A DNA stretch of 64,000 nucleotides from Shewanella litoralis (lineage in GTDB: Bacteria > Pseudomonadota > Gammaproteobacteria > Enterobacterales > Shewanellaceae). Made by a program: the position numbers and the translations under genes. Of the stretch, positions 63,316 to 64,000 are shown in pieces (within the stretch, counting starts at the first letter, position 1; every line of letters starts with the position of its first letter). Below the pieces are notes generated by a model. The model was not told the DNA's origin. It saw nothing but the letters and a program-made list of their open reading frames with translations, and searched no databases. The DNA is taken from NCBI RefSeq assembly GCF_009828585.1, contig NZ_WSRZ01000014.1, positions 62,001 through 126,000 of the forward strand. Reading direction: 5' to 3'.

Positions 63316-64000
63316 TTAACTGTTCTTTAATGCGGCAATACGTTTCTCTAGCGGTGGATGGCTCATCATAAGCTCCGCCATTGAACGTTTACCGTTAATG
63401 CCAAATGCTGACATTTGTGCAGGCATTGCACCAGATTCAGGGCCTTGGCGTAAACGCTCTAGTGCGGCAATCATTTTACCTTTGCCCGCAAGTCGTGCAG
63501 CACCTTCGTCGGCTTTAAATTCACGAATACGTGAGAAGTAAGCTACGATCATCGAGGCTAAAATACCAAACAGCATATCAAGCACAAATACTACAGCCAT
63601 ATAAGCAAATATGCCTAGGCCTTCACCTTCTTCATCATTGCTAGACACGACATTATTGATAATGCCAGCAACCACGCGAGCTGCAAAAATAACAAAGGTA
63701 TTCACCACACCTTGAATTAAGGTTAAGGTCACCATGTCGCCGTTAGCAACGTGGCTCACTTCGTGGGCAAGTACACCTTCGATTTCATCTTGCGTCATGC
63801 CGTAAAGCAAGCCAGAACTTACCGCGACAAGTGCGTTGTTTTTGCTTGGGCCTGTGGCAAATGCGTTCATCTCTGGCGATTGATAAATTGCCACTTCAGG
63901 CATTTTAATGCCTGATTTTTCAGCTTGACGAGCCACAGTTTCAACTAACCAGCGCTCTGTATTATCACGTGGATGGGTAATGACCTCACAGCCCATGGTC
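63316..64000 (-). CDS. htpX: Membrane zinc protease HtpX (5' end outside window)
   Basis: M48 heat-shock protease of the inner membrane that degrades misfolded membrane proteins. The visible part lacks about 60 N-terminal residues (family about 290); the frame is open to the window edge, so the internal Met near 63996 is not the start. Zinc motif HEVSH (in [13 protein letters not shown]), two helices ([19 protein letters not shown] and [18 protein letters not shown]), and the third-ligand segment [14 protein letters not shown] are all present, as is the C-terminal [12 protein letters not shown]. Confidence 0.96.
   Translation of the reverse strand, partial: TMGCEVITHPRDNTERWLVETVARQAEKSGIKMPEVAIYQSPEMNAFATGPSKNNALVAVSSGLLYGMTQDEIEGVLAHEVSHVANGDMVTLTLIQGVVNTFVIFAARVVAGIINNVVSSNDEEGEGLGIFAYMAVVFVLDMLFGILASMIVAYFSRIREFKADEGAARLAGKGKMIAALERLRQGPESGAMPAQMSAFGINGKRSMAELMMSHPPLEKRIAALKNS

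Noticed and set aside
1-64000. tRNA, rRNA or CRISPR array
   Set aside because: No cloverleaf-like sequence, rRNA segment or regularly spaced direct repeats beyond the 15-bp tandem repeat were seen; a covariance-model search was not possible here.

Overview
The window is chromosomal DNA of a marine gammaproteobacterium, most likely Shewanella. This rests on recognised protein families and gene order (comEC-msbA-lpxK-ycaR, lolCDE, mfd-csiV, sdaA, asnB, norVW, DUF748, DUF2986, DUF3624, htpX), not on a database search. Most of it is densely packed housekeeping sequence. No rRNA, tRNA, CRISPR array, transposase or recombinase gene was seen.

Layout. 1-5.9 kb: two tandem RND efflux permeases (the first cut by the window edge) and an exported metallo-beta-lactamase-fold protein. 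6.1-12.6 kb, minus strand: a kinase-like protein and the comEC-msbA-lpxK-ycaR cluster for DNA uptake and lipid A export and synthesis. 12.6-17.2 kb: DUF2062, MarR, DUF3624 and lolCDE (lipoprotein release). 17.4-27.0 kb: a PilZ protein, mfd, csiV, nagZ, sdaA and a chemoreceptor. 32.7-50.6 kb: an M28 peptidase, asnB, several GNAT and VOC proteins, DUF445, DUF748, a glutaredoxin-like protein, MATE, a potassium channel, an L,D-transpeptidase, yecM, and an MFS transporter divergent from a LysR regulator. 50.8-53.9 kb: norV-norW-DUF1971 behind a sigma-54 promoter with three NorR-type sites. 53.9-64 kb: DUF3047, an ACT protein, an M23 peptidase, a QueD-like protein, a two-component system divergent from two small Pro-rich proteins, a PAS-GGDEF-EAL protein and htpX (cut by the edge).

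The unusual part is 27.86-32.19 kb. A nagD-type HAD phosphatase gene is split after codon 105 by about 4.3 kb of AT-rich DNA. The insert reads as two tandem units (27862-31120 and 31121-32194). Each starts with AGTGGT(G/C)TAATAC, carries a nearly identical leader of about 125 bp with its own promoter (TTGCCA-16 bp-TAGAAT), and ends with an imperfect hairpin (CCCTTACTA...TAGTAAGGG) placed 30-31 bp before the right end. A third hairpin copy sits inside the first unit. The junction between the units carries a nagD-like stretch. The cargo is a three-gene operon of unknown proteins, an HTH-ImmA/IrrE peptidase with an unknown partner behind a promoter with an operator-like palindrome, and a two-helix membrane protein. 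No recombinase is present. I propose these are integrase-less site-specific cassettes in nagD, possibly carrying defence or stress genes. That function is inference.

Other points of interest are a cluster of tiny ORFs with perfect Shine-Dalgarno sequences upstream of nagD, a five-copy 15-bp tandem repeat upstream of the PAS-GGDEF-EAL gene, and a sensor kinase with a Pro/Arg-rich periplasmic loop next to Pro-rich small proteins.
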